Positions 42,398 through 51,583 of a stretch of 53,563 nucleotides of DNA are shown in pieces. Position numbers and translations under genes: made by a program. Positions within the stretch are counted from its first letter, which is position 1. Each line of letters starts with the position of its first letter. Source of the stretch: an uncultured Bacteroidales bacterium (GTDB lineage: Bacteria > Bacteroidota > Bacteroidia > Bacteroidales > F082); NCBI GenBank assembly GCA_900318085.1, contig ONJF01000014.1:1-53563 (forward strand). Reading direction: 5' to 3'. The notes under the pieces are model-generated. The model was not told the DNA's origin. It was given only the letters and a program-made list of their open reading frames with translations, and searched no databases.

Positions 42398-44026
42398 TTA
42401 ATCAATTATCTTCACCCTTCTCAAATCCAACAGGTTGGTCGGGTTGCTCCCCATGTCCTTCACGCGCTTGTTGACGAAGCGCAGCACCTCGTCGTAGAAC
42501 AGCACCACCACAGGAGCGTCCTGCATCATCAGGCTGTCCATCTCTGTGTAATAGCGGGCACGCTGTTCCATGTCGTTGCAACGCAACGCCTTGTCGAACA
42601 GCTGGTCGTATTTGGGATTGGTGTAATGCGTGTAGTTGGGTCCAGCAGGGCAGTGATTCGATGTCGTGAACAGCGAGAGGTAGTTCTCTCCGTCAGGATA
42701 GTCGGCCACCCACGAGGAGCGGAAGAAAGGCAAGCTGCAGGTGGAGCGCATGCTGCGCATCGTGGCAGGTGGCATCACCTCCATCTTGCATTGCAGGCCG
42801 ATCTGCTCCACCTGGCTCTGCACGAACTTTCCGATGTCGGCATAGTCTGCCACAGTGGAGAGTTGCAGCAGGTAGCCTTCCAAATGGTTCTCCGCCACGA
42901 GGCGTTGCGCCCGTTTCAAGTCGTAACCATAGCCGATGGTGCTGCTGTGCCCAGGCAAACCCACAGGGATCATGCCACCCGTGCCAGGCTCGCCGATGCC
43001 GTTACGCAAATAACGCAGCATCTTCTCGCGGTCGATACAGAGACTCACCGCTTGGCGTAGTGCTCGTGCTCGGTCAGGACCTAACGGGTCGTTGGGATCG
43101 ATGAAGAAGGAGAAATATTCGGTGTTCAAATAGGGTTCTGTGATCAACTCAATTTTGTCCTCGTATTTCTTGCGCAGATTGCCGTCGTAGGTCAGCAGTT
43201 CGTCCTTGTAGCGGGCGTCAATGCCCGACATAAAGTCGAACTTGCCCTTGATGAACTCCAAAAACGCCACCTGTTTGTCGATAAGGAAGCTGACAGAGAC
43301 GGCATCGATATAAGGCAGTCTCTCCCCTGCTTCGTCACGCTCGAAATAATCGGGGTTCTTGCGGAAAACCAGCTTTACGCCCTCTTTCCAATACTGGAAC
43401 TTGAACGGGCCCGTACCGACAGGATGGCTGCGGAAGTCATCGCCATAATATTCGACGGCTTCATGTGGCACCACCGAGGCATAGGTCATCGAGAGAATGC
43501 CCAAAAACGGCGGGAAAGGCTTGGCCAACTCAATCTGGAAGGTGGTGTCATCCAAGGCAGTGAAGGCATAGTGGTCGTCATCGTGCTTGACCGACGAGAA
43601 GATCCACAAACCTGGAGAGTTCAAGGTTTTGTCGACCACACGGTTGAAAGAATAGACGAAGTCTTGAGCAGTGACATACCGAGGCCCCTGAGCCTGTCGA
43701 AGGGCCGACTGATAAAAACATGTATCCTCATGAAACTGCACATCATCCCGCAAATGGAAGGTATAGGTCTTGCCATCCTCGCTGATGTCCCACGACTTGG
43801 CCACCATGGGAACGAGGTTCATCTGATCGTCGAAGGCCACGAGGCTGTTGAACACCTGGTTGCAAGCCCAGATATGCGGAAGGTCCTTGGCATAAATCGG
43901 GTCGAGGGTGAGGATGCCCGCACTTTCGTTGTATTTAAAAATAGCCAATCCATCCTCGGGATCTTGAGGTTTACCACAAGAAACCAACAGCAACGCAGAT
44001 AATATGGCAATTAACAACTTTCGCAT
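42398..44026 (-). CDS. ABC transporter substrate-binding lipoprotein (SBP family 5)
   Basis: 542 residues. Lipoprotein signal MRKLLIAILSALLLVS followed by Cys. The body is that of the oligopeptide/dipeptide-binding family: LDPIYAKDLPHIWACNQVFNSL, TYTFHLRDDVQFHED, SHPVGTGPFKFQYWKEG and ALRQAVSLCIDREKML. It would feed the DppB-like permease at 36990. Near residue 115 an in-frame SALRQAQGPR stretch is encoded by the same short repeat found in the tricorn gene; it sits in a loop and seems tolerated. Confidence 0.94.
   Translation of the reverse strand: MRKLLIAILSALLLVSCGKPQDPEDGLAIFKYNESAGILTLDPIYAKDLPHIWACNQVFNSLVAFDDQMNLVPMVAKSWDISEDGKTYTFHLRDDVQFHEDTCFYQSALRQAQGPRYVTAQDFVYSFNRVVDKTLNSPGLWIFSSVKHDDDHYAFTALDDTTFQIELAKPFPPFLGILSMTYASVVPHEAVEYYGDDFRSHPVGTGPFKFQYWKEGVKLVFRKNPDYFERDEAGERLPYIDAVSVSFLIDKQVAFLEFIKGKFDFMSGIDARYKDELLTYDGNLRKKYEDKIELITEPYLNTEYFSFFIDPNDPLGPDRARALRQAVSLCIDREKMLRYLRNGIGEPGTGGMIPVGLPGHSSTIGYGYDLKRAQRLVAENHLEGYLLQLSTVADYADIGKFVQSQVEQIGLQCKMEVMPPATMRSMRSTCSLPFFRSSWVADYPDGENYLSLFTTSNHCPAGPNYTHYTNPKYDQLFDKALRCNDMEQRARYYTEMDSLMMQDAPVVVLFYDEVLRFVNKRVKDMGSNPTNLLDLRRVKIID
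43681..43706. repeat. 26-bp repeat inside the substrate-binding protein gene
   Basis: GAGGCCCCTGAGCCTGTCGA followed by AGGGCC, one base different from the copy at 16764-16789 in an unrelated gene. Core CCCTGAGCCTGTCGAAGGG is a partial palindrome. Confidence 0.85.
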
Positions 44027-44039
44027 CGCAAGCTCTATT

Positions 44040-44117
44040 AACTACAGATTATACAGATTTTACCGATTGCTCCCCGAAAATCGTCGTGAATCTGTCTCAT
44101 CTGTTCAATCTGTAGTT
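44040..44117. repeat. Inverted repeat between lon and the substrate-binding protein gene
   Basis: AACTACAGATT (44040-44050) and AATCTGTAGTT (44107-44117) are exact inverted copies; inner copies of ACAGATT and AATCTGT lie beside them. It fills most of the 96-bp gap and could act as a terminator-like or mRNA-stabilising hairpin for lon. Confidence 0.8.
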
Positions 44118-44122
44118 TTTAA

Positions 44123-46618
44123 TTATTTCACCTTAAAACCAATCACCTCGGGATGCAGATTGCGAAGGTACTTGTTGTAATCCAAGTCGTTCGTATCCTG
44201 TTCCTTCTCCAAGGCCAGGTCGAGCACCTCCATCATGTTCTGCACATAGTGGAAGTTCAGACCTTCGATGTAGTCTTCCTTGATGTCCTTGATATCGTGC
44301 TCGTTGTCGATGGAAAGGATGATGTCGGTCACGCCATTGCGTTTGGCTGCCAGCATCTTCTCCTTCACGCCACCCACGGGCAGCACCCGTCCGCGCAATG
44401 TGATCTCGCCCGTCATGGCCAGCTGGCTCTTCACCTTGCGTTGGGTGAAGGCCGAAGTCAACGCGGCAAGCATGGTGATGCCCGCCGATGGACCGTCCTT
44501 AGGCGTGGCGCCTTCGGGGATGTGGACATGGACATTCCAAGCCTCAAACACATCAGGGTTGATGTCGAGCTGCGAGGCATGGGCCTTGATGAACTCGTAG
44601 GCAATGGTAGCGGATTCCTTCATCACCTCACCGAGGTTACCCGTCAGCGAGAGGTGGCCGCCGCCACGGCTCAAGCTGACCTCGATGGACAGGATCTCGC
44701 CGCCCACCTGCGTCCAAGCCAATCCAGTGGCCACACCCGGCATGCTGTGCTTCACCTCGTCCTCGTCGTGGTGCATCGGCACGCCGAGCACCTTACGGAT
44801 GTCGTCCATCGTGAGCTTCTTGTCGAACTCTTCCTCGGTGACGACCTGCTTGGCACGGAAGCGCATCATGTCGCCAATACGGCGTTCCAGGTTACGCACG
44901 CCCGCCTCACGGGTGTAGTCATCGATGATGTGCATGACGATGTCCTTCGGGAATGTGATTTGCTTGGCATCGAGGCCGTGTTCCTTCATCTGCTTGGGGA
45001 TGAGGTGGCGCTTGGCGATTTCATATTTCTCCTCGCGCAGATAGCCGCTCAAGTCGATGATCTCCATACGGTCGCGCAAGGCAGGATGGATGGTCGCGAG
45101 GTTATTGGCCGTGGCGATGAAGAGGATCTTCGAGAGGTCGTAGTCCAACTCAATGAAGTTGTCGTAGAAGGTGTTGTTCTGCTCGGGGTCAAGGATCTCA
45201 AGCAAGGCAGCCTGCGGGTCGCCTTGTACGTTGTTGCCACTCACCTTATCGATCTCATCGAGGACGAAGACGGGGTTGCCCGACTTCACCTTGCGCAGGT
45301 TCTGGATGATACGGCCTGGCATGGCGCCGATATAAGTCTTACGGTGACCGCGCAATTCTGACTCGTCGCGCACGCCACCCAATGACATTCTGACATATTT
45401 GCGGTTCAAGGCTCTTGCAATGGACTTACCCAACGAGGTCTTGCCCACACCGGGAGGTCCGACGAGACACAAGATGGGCGACTTCATGTCGTTACGCAGC
45501 TTCAACACGGCGAGGTGCTCGATGATACGGTCCTTCACCTTGTCCAAACCATAGTGGTCGGCATCGAGGATACGCTGGGCACGTTTCAGGTCGAAGTTGT
45601 CCTTGGTAAACTCTTCCCACGGCAGGTCGACGAGGTATTGCAGGTAGTTGAGCTGTATGCCATATTCCGCAGCCTGCGGGTTGGTGCGTTCCAGTTTCTT
45701 CAGTTCGCGTTCAAAGACCTCGGCCACCTCTTTCGACCATTTCTTTTTCGCCGCCTTTTCCGTCAGTTCCTTGACATCCTGCTCGTTGGGCGTGCCTCCC
45801 AGTTCCTCCTGGATGGTACGCAACTGCTGGTTGAGGTAATACTCACGCTGTTGCTTGTCCATGTCGACGCGCACCTTGCTCTGGATCTGCTGTTTCAGCT
45901 CCATCATCTGCTGTTCCTCGGTCAGCACGCTCAACAGGTCGGTAGCCATCTGGTTCAGCGTGCGGGCCTCAAGTAGCATCTGTTTGGTAGGCATGTCGGC
46001 TTCCACGTTGCTGGCCACGAAGTTCATCAAAAACACAGGGTCTTCGATGCTCTTGATGGCGAAGCCAGCCTCTTGGGGCAGGTTGCGCGAACGGCCTACG
46101 ATCTGGATGGCCAAGTCCTTGACCGACTGCACCAAGGCATTGAACTTCTTGGTATGGGGAACCTCTTCAGCCACGACATAGGGAACCACAGTGGCCTTCA
46201 GATAAGGCTCAGTCTGGGTCTCCTCCACCACCTCGAAGCGGCGTTTGCCCTGGATGATGACGGTCGTGTTGCCATCGGGCATCTGCAAGGTCTTGATGAT
46301 TTGAGCCGTCGTGCCCACCTTATACAGGTCTTCCATGGTAGGGTCTTCCACATCGGCATTGGTCTGCGCAATGACGCCAATGGCCTTGCGTTTCTTATAG
46401 TATTCCTTCACAAGCTTGATGGACTTGTCGCGTCCCACAGTGATGGGGATGATAACGCCAGGATAGAGCACCGAGTTGCGCAAAGGCAAAATAGGCAATT
46501 CCTCCGGCACCTCTTCGTCTTGGCCGAGACGTTCATCCTCGATGGTCAGCACGGGGATGAAGTCGCCATTGGGGTCCATCATATCGGAAAACAATTCTGT
46601 ATCTAACTTAAAACTCAT
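44123..46618 (-). CDS. lon: ATP-dependent protease Lon
   Basis: 831 residues: N-terminal LON domain ([18 protein letters not shown]), AAA+ module with Walker [10 protein letters not shown] and Walker B FVLDEID, and the C-terminal protease domain with Ser in [10 protein letters not shown] and Lys in [12 protein letters not shown]. It degrades damaged and regulatory proteins in the cytoplasm. The frame extends nine codons further to 46645; the ATG at 46618 ([10 protein letters not shown]) is preferred by family start. Its promoter overlaps the end of the rpmE2 transcription unit. Confidence 0.96.
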   Translation of the reverse strand: MSFKLDTELFSDMMDPNGDFIPVLTIEDERLGQDEEVPEELPILPLRNSVLYPGVIIPITVGRDKSIKLVKEYYKKRKAIGVIAQTNADVEDPTMEDLYKVGTTAQIIKTLQMPDGNTTVIIQGKRRFEVVEETQTEPYLKATVVPYVVAEEVPHTKKFNALVQSVKDLAIQIVGRSRNLPQEAGFAIKSIEDPVFLMNFVASNVEADMPTKQMLLEARTLNQMATDLLSVLTEEQQMMELKQQIQSKVRVDMDKQQREYYLNQQLRTIQEELGGTPNEQDVKELTEKAAKKKWSKEVAEVFERELKKLERTNPQAAEYGIQLNYLQYLVDLPWEEFTKDNFDLKRAQRILDADHYGLDKVKDRIIEHLAVLKLRNDMKSPILCLVGPPGVGKTSLGKSIARALNRKYVRMSLGGVRDESELRGHRKTYIGAMPGRIIQNLRKVKSGNPVFVLDEIDKVSGNNVQGDPQAALLEILDPEQNNTFYDNFIELDYDLSKILFIATANNLATIHPALRDRMEIIDLSGYLREEKYEIAKRHLIPKQMKEHGLDAKQITFPKDIVMHIIDDYTREAGVRNLERRIGDMMRFRAKQVVTEEEFDKKLTMDDIRKVLGVPMHHDEDEVKHSMPGVATGLAWTQVGGEILSIEVSLSRGGGHLSLTGNLGEVMKESATIAYEFIKAHASQLDINPDVFEAWNVHVHIPEGATPKDGPSAGITMLAALTSAFTQRKVKSQLAMTGEITLRGRVLPVGGVKEKMLAAKRNGVTDIILSIDNEHDIKDIKEDYIEGLNFHYVQNMMEVLDLALEKEQDTNDLDYNKYLRNLHPEVIGFKVK

Positions 46619-46689
46619 AGATTCGATTTGAAATGCAGCCGACATTTTGTCAGTCTGCCGTCGTTTTACACCTTATATTATATATGGCG

Positions 46690-46697
46690 CAAAGATA
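46690..46697 (-). promoter_or_regulatory. -7 promoter box of lon
   Basis: TATCTTTG on the - strand, about 72 bp before the start, immediately after the terminator of rpmE2. Confidence 0.65.
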
Positions 46698-46717
46698 CGA
46701 CAATAATAATGCCAAGG

Positions 46718-46750
46718 CAAAAAAAAAGCCCTCGCTTGGCGCAAGAGCTT
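46718..46750 (-). terminator. Terminator of rpmE2
   Basis: On the - strand AAGCTCTTGC pairs with GCGAGGGCTT (10 bp with two G-T pairs) around a GCCAA loop, followed by nine T residues. Confidence 0.85.
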
Positions 46751-46771
46751 CCTTTTTTGAGGTTGTACAAT

Positions 46772-47041
46772 TTATTTGCCTTCCTTCTTCTCGAAGAACT
46801 TCTTGTACTTGCTGTTGAACTTGTCAACGCGACCGGCGCTGTCGACGAGCTTCATCTTACCCGTGTAGAAGGGGTGCGAAGCGCTGGAGATTTCAAGCTT
46901 CACCAGAGGATATTCGTTGCCGTCTTCCCACTTGATGGTCTCCTTTGTGTTGATGGTCGAGCGCGACAGGAAGGTCACGTCATTCGACATATCTTTGAAA
47001 ACAACCAGTCTGTAATTCTTGGGGTGAATGTCTTTTTTCAT
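46772..47041 (-). CDS. rpmE2: 50S ribosomal protein L31, type B
   Basis: 89 residues. [20 protein letters not shown] and [11 protein letters not shown] mark L31; there is no CxxC pair, so it is the zinc-independent type B form. It has its own promoter and a good terminator. Confidence 0.96.
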   Translation of the reverse strand: MKKDIHPKNYRLVVFKDMSNDVTFLSRSTINTKETIKWEDGNEYPLVKLEISSASHPFYTGKMKLVDSAGRVDKFNSKYKKFFEKKEGK

Positions 47042-47070
47042 CGCTTTCTTTCCTTTTGATTTTGAGTGTG

Positions 47071-47078
47071 CAAAAGTA
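47071..47078 (-). promoter_or_regulatory. -7 promoter box of rpmE2
   Basis: TACTTTTG on the - strand, 29 bp before the rpmE2 start codon. Confidence 0.65.
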
Positions 47079-47176
47079 CAACATTTTATTGGAATGGCAA
47101 TCGTTTTGAAGATTTTTTTTTATGCAATATATCAACTGTTTTAATTTCAATAACTTACGCCACTCATCACAGCTCC

Positions 47177-48394
47177 TCACGGATGCTGTGGATCCAAATA
47201 ATGCATGAGGATTTTCCGTCTGGTGTCGTAATCCATTTCTACGGCGAGCACTTTTTCAGGGTCGACGCCATAATCGGCGAGCGTGCGCGTCACCACCGAC
47301 TTGAAGCTGCTGTCCAAGCCAGCCATAAGGACATAATCGTATTCGGCATCGACGATAGACTCCACAGGGTCGACATTCATGCCGACTCGGCGGTACTCCC
47401 AATAGTATGGATCGATCCAACCGGCAATACCCACTTTGCCCGTGGCCTCCAAACGACGGTACATCTGTTGCCCGAAGGTGCCCGCGCCACCGATGACCAC
47501 CTTCTTCCCTTCGATACTCCTGTTATAGATGCTGTTCAGCACCATGTCGTTGGCAATATTGGTAATGCCACCGCAACGCACGATATAGACCGCCAACATC
47601 GCATCATCGACTTGCTTTTTCAACTGATATTCAGAAGGATAGTCCTTGACCGCATTTTGCAAATAATAGTAAACCGACTTCAGCCGTTCCGCTTCGATGG
47701 ACAAACTCGTCATCGACTTCAGCATCGAATCGGAGCGTTGGCGGTAGTGGTAGGCATAATTGTCAGTCAATACAATCTTCTTGGCGGCGAGCATGGCGGG
47801 ATACACCACCGCTCCATCTTCCATCACCGAGAACCCGTCCTCCACGGCCATTTGGAACGGGAGGATAGCCTCACGACGGAAGAGCTTGTTCCAATGGTAG
47901 GTGGTCACGCCAAAGCGAAAGAAGCTACCGTAGGACATCATGTTTTTGCGGAGAAACTCCATCGACTCGCCTTCGTAAACCCCTGATGGCAAAGCGTTTT
48001 GCAGATACATCGACTTACGATACAGGTCGCGCGTGCAACCGCCCACAGCGATATCGGCATCACAGGCCGTGATCGAGTTGAACATCGACTGGAAAAAGCC
48101 AGAGCCCACCCAGTCGTCGCCGTCCACAAAGCCGAAATACTCGCCTTGGGCTATCGATACGCCAACTTTTCTGGCCGTAACGATGCCTCCATTCTCTTTA
48201 TGGATCACCTTGATCCTTTTGTCTTTAGAGGCATAGAGGTCGCAAATCTGCGGACAGCGGTCGGGCGATCCGTCGTCGACCAAGATGATTTCGAGGTTCT
48301 GGTAGGTCTGTTGCATGAGGCTCTCGATGCAGTGCCCCACATATCTTTCTATCCCGTAGATCGGGACAATAACGCTGATTAGAGGTTGATTCAT
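47177..48394 (-). CDS. Family 2 glycosyltransferase with extra C-terminal domain
   Basis: 405 residues. The GT-A domain begins at the start (ISVIVPIYGIERYVGHCIES) and contains VDDGSPD and the metal-binding FVDGDDW. The last 110 residues (KKVVIGGAGTFGQQMYRRLE, later LMAGLDSSFKSVV) form a nucleotide-binding-like fold not needed for the transferase. The likely role is sugar transfer to surface polysaccharide or lipooligosaccharide, but no polysaccharide cluster surrounds it. The frame is open to 48517; the MNQPLISVIVP start at 48394 fits the family. Confidence 0.9.
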   Translation of the reverse strand: MNQPLISVIVPIYGIERYVGHCIESLMQQTYQNLEIILVDDGSPDRCPQICDLYASKDKRIKVIHKENGGIVTARKVGVSIAQGEYFGFVDGDDWVGSGFFQSMFNSITACDADIAVGGCTRDLYRKSMYLQNALPSGVYEGESMEFLRKNMMSYGSFFRFGVTTYHWNKLFRREAILPFQMAVEDGFSVMEDGAVVYPAMLAAKKIVLTDNYAYHYRQRSDSMLKSMTSLSIEAERLKSVYYYLQNAVKDYPSEYQLKKQVDDAMLAVYIVRCGGITNIANDMVLNSIYNRSIEGKKVVIGGAGTFGQQMYRRLEATGKVGIAGWIDPYYWEYRRVGMNVDPVESIVDAEYDYVLMAGLDSSFKSVVTRTLADYGVDPEKVLAVEMDYDTRRKILMHYLDPQHP

Positions 48395-48440
48395 ATTGGT
48401 TGGTTTTTGTAGCCTATGTTTTGTATAAAAAAGTATCGTC

Positions 48441-49160
48441 CTAACGAGAAGAGCATACCGCCCTGACAGGCCGACCGTAGGCCCGGCTGAAAGTATCGTA
48501 TAGGTCGCAATCCTCAAAACTGATGATGAATCGGAAACCTTTCACGCCATCGGGCAGATACTGGTGAAGGGTGCTCGACCAATAGGAGCCTTCGTCGCCA
48601 GTGATACGAGATTCTTCATCATAACGACTATCCCCTGCCGGCAAGAAGATGCTGTTGCCATTGCGAGCGGTGAACAGGCAGCCTTTCACCTCGTTGATGG
48701 TAGTCCAGGAATGGCTGCACTTCGTCAGCAGTTCGACCCACTGGTTGTAGGTCGGAGTGCTCCAGCCCTCGCCCCAGTTGGCAGTGGCGGCATCGTCGCT
48801 CGGCTGCAGGGTTTTCAAGTCGTCGGTGAAGCCGTTATAGCCGAAATCCGATTGAGGGCAATACTTGGTGAGTTGGTTGTAGTCGCCGTTGCAGTATTTA
48901 TAGGTGCTCCAGTTATAGGTGTCTTTCGGCGTCGTCTCTCCCCAAGCGAAATACTCGCCATATTCTGAAGGAGTGTCAGCACCCACATTACACGTCGCCC
49001 ACATCGTGCCGCTCGGCAAACCAAGGTCGACGTAATCGTGGCCCTTGTATGAGCCGTTACCGCCATTGTCTTTTGTGCAACCTGCTGCAAAACACGAGAA
49101 CATAGTGAACAATAAAAAAACTATTGTCTTTGCATTTTTTTGCATAACTCTTAATTTCAT
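48441..49160 (-). CDS. Lipoprotein of the Fibrobacter-type paralogous family
   Basis: 239 residues. A lipoprotein signal (FSCFAAG then Cys) is followed by the family pattern YVDLGLPSGTMWATCNVGA, YGEYFAWGETTPK, and an end with YWSSTL and RPVRAV. Such proteins are numerous in gut Bacteroidales and Fibrobacter; their role at the cell surface is not known. A strong Shine-Dalgarno-like AAAGGAGAA stands 7-8 bases before the ATG at 49160, inside the end of the RhuM gene, so translation is linked to it. Confidence 0.87.
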   Translation of the reverse strand: MKLRVMQKNAKTIVFLLFTMFSCFAAGCTKDNGGNGSYKGHDYVDLGLPSGTMWATCNVGADTPSEYGEYFAWGETTPKDTYNWSTYKYCNGDYNQLTKYCPQSDFGYNGFTDDLKTLQPSDDAATANWGEGWSTPTYNQWVELLTKCSHSWTTINEVKGCLFTARNGNSIFLPAGDSRYDEESRITGDEGSYWSSTLHQYLPDGVKGFRFIISFEDCDLYDTFSRAYGRPVRAVCSSR

Positions 49161-49161
49161 T

Positions 49162-50145
49162 TTATTCTCCTTTCAACCGTTTGATTTCTTTATCAAAATC
49201 TGAAACATAGTTTTGATCTTGAATTATTCGGAAAACCTCATATTCTTTTTCCGCCTTAATCTTTGCTTCCAATGCCGTAACACTACCAGCATCTTCCAAC
49301 ACGGGGCGTTGAGCAAGGTTCAAAAAGTCATCAAGAATAGTACACCAATCATTCATCGTAGTGGGAATCTCCCGCTCTGCCCGATCTTCCGCCAAATCAA
49401 TATAAGCAGTCACCAACCGATTCAACGCATTGATGTTATTCTCATTCAAATAGTTTTTGGCAATGGTCACATCCGACTTCAACACTTTCCCGTCGGGTGA
49501 GTTTTTCCATGTGGTCAACCCCATGTGTGGTTTAGAAGCATCTGCTGATTCATAGATGATTTCTGCAGCAGTCTTGCCCGTAATAGCCCAATGCAGTTTA
49601 TTCTGCACCGTCGCAAAAAACATACGGGTCATGGGAGAATCCTTGTCATAATCGATGGCAAGTGCATACAAGTCGGTGATTTTCTGGTAGAAACGGCGTT
49701 CGCTAGCTCGAATTTCTCGTATTTCGACCAGCAATTCCTTAAAATAGTCATGTCCGAAGGAAGACCCTTTTATCAGCCTTTCCTTGTCAAGCACATAGCC
49801 CTTAACAATAAACTCATTCAAGGTTTTTGTAGCCCAGATGCGAAATTGCGTGGCTTGCTTGCTGTTCACACGATAACCCACTGCAATAATGGCATCTAAA
49901 TGGTAGAAATTCGTCAAATAGTTTTTACCATCAGCGGCAGTTATTCGAATTTTTCGAACAACTGCATCCTCCTGTAATTCACCACTTTGAAATATCTCTT
50001 TCAAGTGATAGTTCACAGTATGAACCTCCACGCCAAACAATTCAGACATTCGCTTCTGTGTCAGCCAAAATGTGCCGTCCTCATACTGAACTTGTACGCT
50101 TACATTTCCAGTGTCTGTTGTGTATAATATGATGTTGCTTTCCAA
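49162..50145 (-). CDS. RhuM family protein
   Basis: 327 residues matching RhuM, a family first seen on pathogenicity islands. The N-terminal half resembles phage Bro/KilA-type regulators: FWLTQKRMSELFGVEVHTVNYHLKEIF looks like a helix-turn-helix, and YHLDAIIAVGYRVNS with FRIWATKTL is diagnostic. The C-terminal half includes an ADASKPHMGL stretch near the Fic-like FDDGNG position, but no HPFxxGNGR. Molecular function is unknown. The gene is AT-richer than its neighbours and has its own promoter, which suggests recent transfer. Confidence 0.9.
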   Translation of the reverse strand: MESNIILYTTDTGNVSVQVQYEDGTFWLTQKRMSELFGVEVHTVNYHLKEIFQSGELQEDAVVRKIRITAADGKNYLTNFYHLDAIIAVGYRVNSKQATQFRIWATKTLNEFIVKGYVLDKERLIKGSSFGHDYFKELLVEIREIRASERRFYQKITDLYALAIDYDKDSPMTRMFFATVQNKLHWAITGKTAAEIIYESADASKPHMGLTTWKNSPDGKVLKSDVTIAKNYLNENNINALNRLVTAYIDLAEDRAEREIPTTMNDWCTILDDFLNLAQRPVLEDAGSVTALEAKIKAEKEYEVFRIIQDQNYVSDFDKEIKRLKGE

Positions 50146-50172
50146 TGATTAAGTCTTTGATGATTTCATGTT

Positions 50173-50180
50173 GCAAAAGT
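50173..50180 (-). promoter_or_regulatory. -7 promoter box of the RhuM gene
   Basis: TACTTTTG on the - strand, 27 bp before the start codon. Confidence 0.6.
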
Positions 50181-50242
50181 AGCGTTTTTCGGGGAAAAAC
50201 ATGCGTTATTGCATAGAAAAACCTAAATATTTCAAAAAAGGC

Positions 50243-50271
50243 TTGGCAGATGGTTTTATTTCTTATCTTTG
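50243..50271 (+). promoter_or_regulatory. Promoter of serC-serA
   Basis: TTG at 50243-50245 and TATCTTTG at 50264-50271, 18 bp apart, give the best -33/-7 pair in the window. The leader to the ATG at 50338 is about 60 bases. Confidence 0.75.
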
Positions 50272-50337
50272 CAGCAAAATACGAGCAACAAACTTAATCA
50301 ACAAATTATAAACCAATACATTAAACATCAAATTGTA

Positions 50338-51441
50338 ATGAAACAGGCTTTTAATTTCAATGCAGGCCCTTGCGTCCTGCCCAAGCAAGCTATCGAAAGC
50401 ACCGTCAAGGCGCTCTATGATTTCGACAACACCGGTATCGGTATCGCCGAGATTTCTCACCGCACCCCCGGTTGGGAGCGCATCATGGCTGAGACCCGCC
50501 AACTGTGGCGCGACCTCCTCAACATCCCCGAGGAGTACGAAGTTCTCTTCCTCGGTGGTGGTGCCAGCACACAGTTCTTCACTGTGCCCGCCAACCTCAT
50601 GAAGACCAAGGCCGCCTACCTCCAGACCGGCGTCTGGGCCAAGAAGGCCGCCAAGGAAGCCAAGCTGTTCGGTAAGGTCGACATCGTCGCCTCTTCCGAA
50701 GAGAAGACCTACACCTACATCCCGAAGGGCTACACCATCCCGCTGGATGCCGACTACTTCCACATCACGACCAACAACACCATCTACGGTACTGAAATCA
50801 AGTACGACATGGACTGCCCCATCATGCTCGTCGCTGACATGAGCTCCGACATCATGAGCCGTCCCGTCGACGTGAAGAAATACGGCCTCATCTACGGTGG
50901 CGCCCAGAAGAACGTCGGCCCCGCTGGCGTGACCTTCGTCATCGTGAAGAAAGACATCCTCGGCAACATAGGCGACCGCGCCTATATGAACCCGCTGCCG
51001 ACGATGGTCGACTACCGCACCCACGCTGCTGAAGAAGCCAAGAACATCAGCATGTTCAACACCCCGCCCGTACTGCCTATCTTCATGATGCACGAGACCC
51101 TCGTGTGGCTGAAGGACACCATCGGTGGCGTCGAGGCTATGAACAAGATCAACATCAAGAAGTCCAACATGCTCTACGAAGAGATCGACCGCAACAGCAT
51201 GTTCGTCGGCACCGCCGAGAAGGAAGACCGTTCCATCATGAACCACTGCTGGGTCATGGCCCCCGGTTACGAGGACAAGCAAGACGCCTTCATGGCCTTC
51301 GCCAAGGAGCGCGGCATGGTCGGCATCAAGGGTCACCGCAGCGTCGGCGGCTTCCGCGCCAGCCTCTACAACGCCTGCCCGATTGAGGCCGTCGAAGCCC
51401 TCGTCCAGTGCATGCAAGACTTTGAGAAAGCGAACAAGTAA
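50338..51441 (+). CDS. serC: Phosphoserine aminotransferase
   Basis: 367 residues. It starts [11 protein letters not shown], typical of SerC, with GGGAS(T)QF for phosphate contacts and the PLP lysine in [12 protein letters not shown]. It makes 3-phosphoserine in serine synthesis and may also serve in pyridoxine synthesis. Codon use is strongly biased (ACC, GCC, CTC, AAC), as expected for high expression. The frame is open to 50269 but crosses the promoter. It is followed by a palindromic spacer and serA. Confidence 0.97.
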   Translation: MKQAFNFNAGPCVLPKQAIESTVKALYDFDNTGIGIAEISHRTPGWERIMAETRQLWRDLLNIPEEYEVLFLGGGASTQFFTVPANLMKTKAAYLQTGVWAKKAAKEAKLFGKVDIVASSEEKTYTYIPKGYTIPLDADYFHITTNNTIYGTEIKYDMDCPIMLVADMSSDIMSRPVDVKKYGLIYGGAQKNVGPAGVTFVIVKKDILGNIGDRAYMNPLPTMVDYRTHAAEEAKNISMFNTPPVLPIFMMHETLVWLKDTIGGVEAMNKINIKKSNMLYEEIDRNSMFVGTAEKEDRSIMNHCWVMAPGYEDKQDAFMAFAKERGMVGIKGHRSVGGFRASLYNACPIEAVEALVQCMQDFEKANK

Positions 51442-51445
51442 AAAC

Positions 51446-51546
51446 GGCTATTGGCCATTGGCTACTGGCTCCTGGCAGCTTCAACGAAGAGAAAAAGCAT
51501 CCCATTTGGGTGAAGCTGCCAAAAGCCAGAGGCCAGAAGCCAGAAG
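51446..51546. repeat. Inverted array between serC and serA
   Basis: GGCAGCTTCA (51474-51483) and TGAAGCTGCC (51511-51520) are exact inverted copies. Outside them run TTGGC/TGGCT units on the left and GCCAGA units on the right, complementary in kind, with 7-8 bp periods. The long hairpin would sit in the serC-serA mRNA. Confidence 0.82.
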
Positions 51547-51583
51547 CAATAAAAACAACACTTAAACCAAACAAATAATCGAG

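Noticed and set aside
44153-45361. 402-codon frame opposite lon
   Set aside because: Antisense shadow of a clear Lon protease; rich in His, Val and Leu without family features.
49162-50145. RhuM gene as a Fic toxin
   Set aside because: No HPFxxGNGR motif; the N-terminal motifs match RhuM instead.
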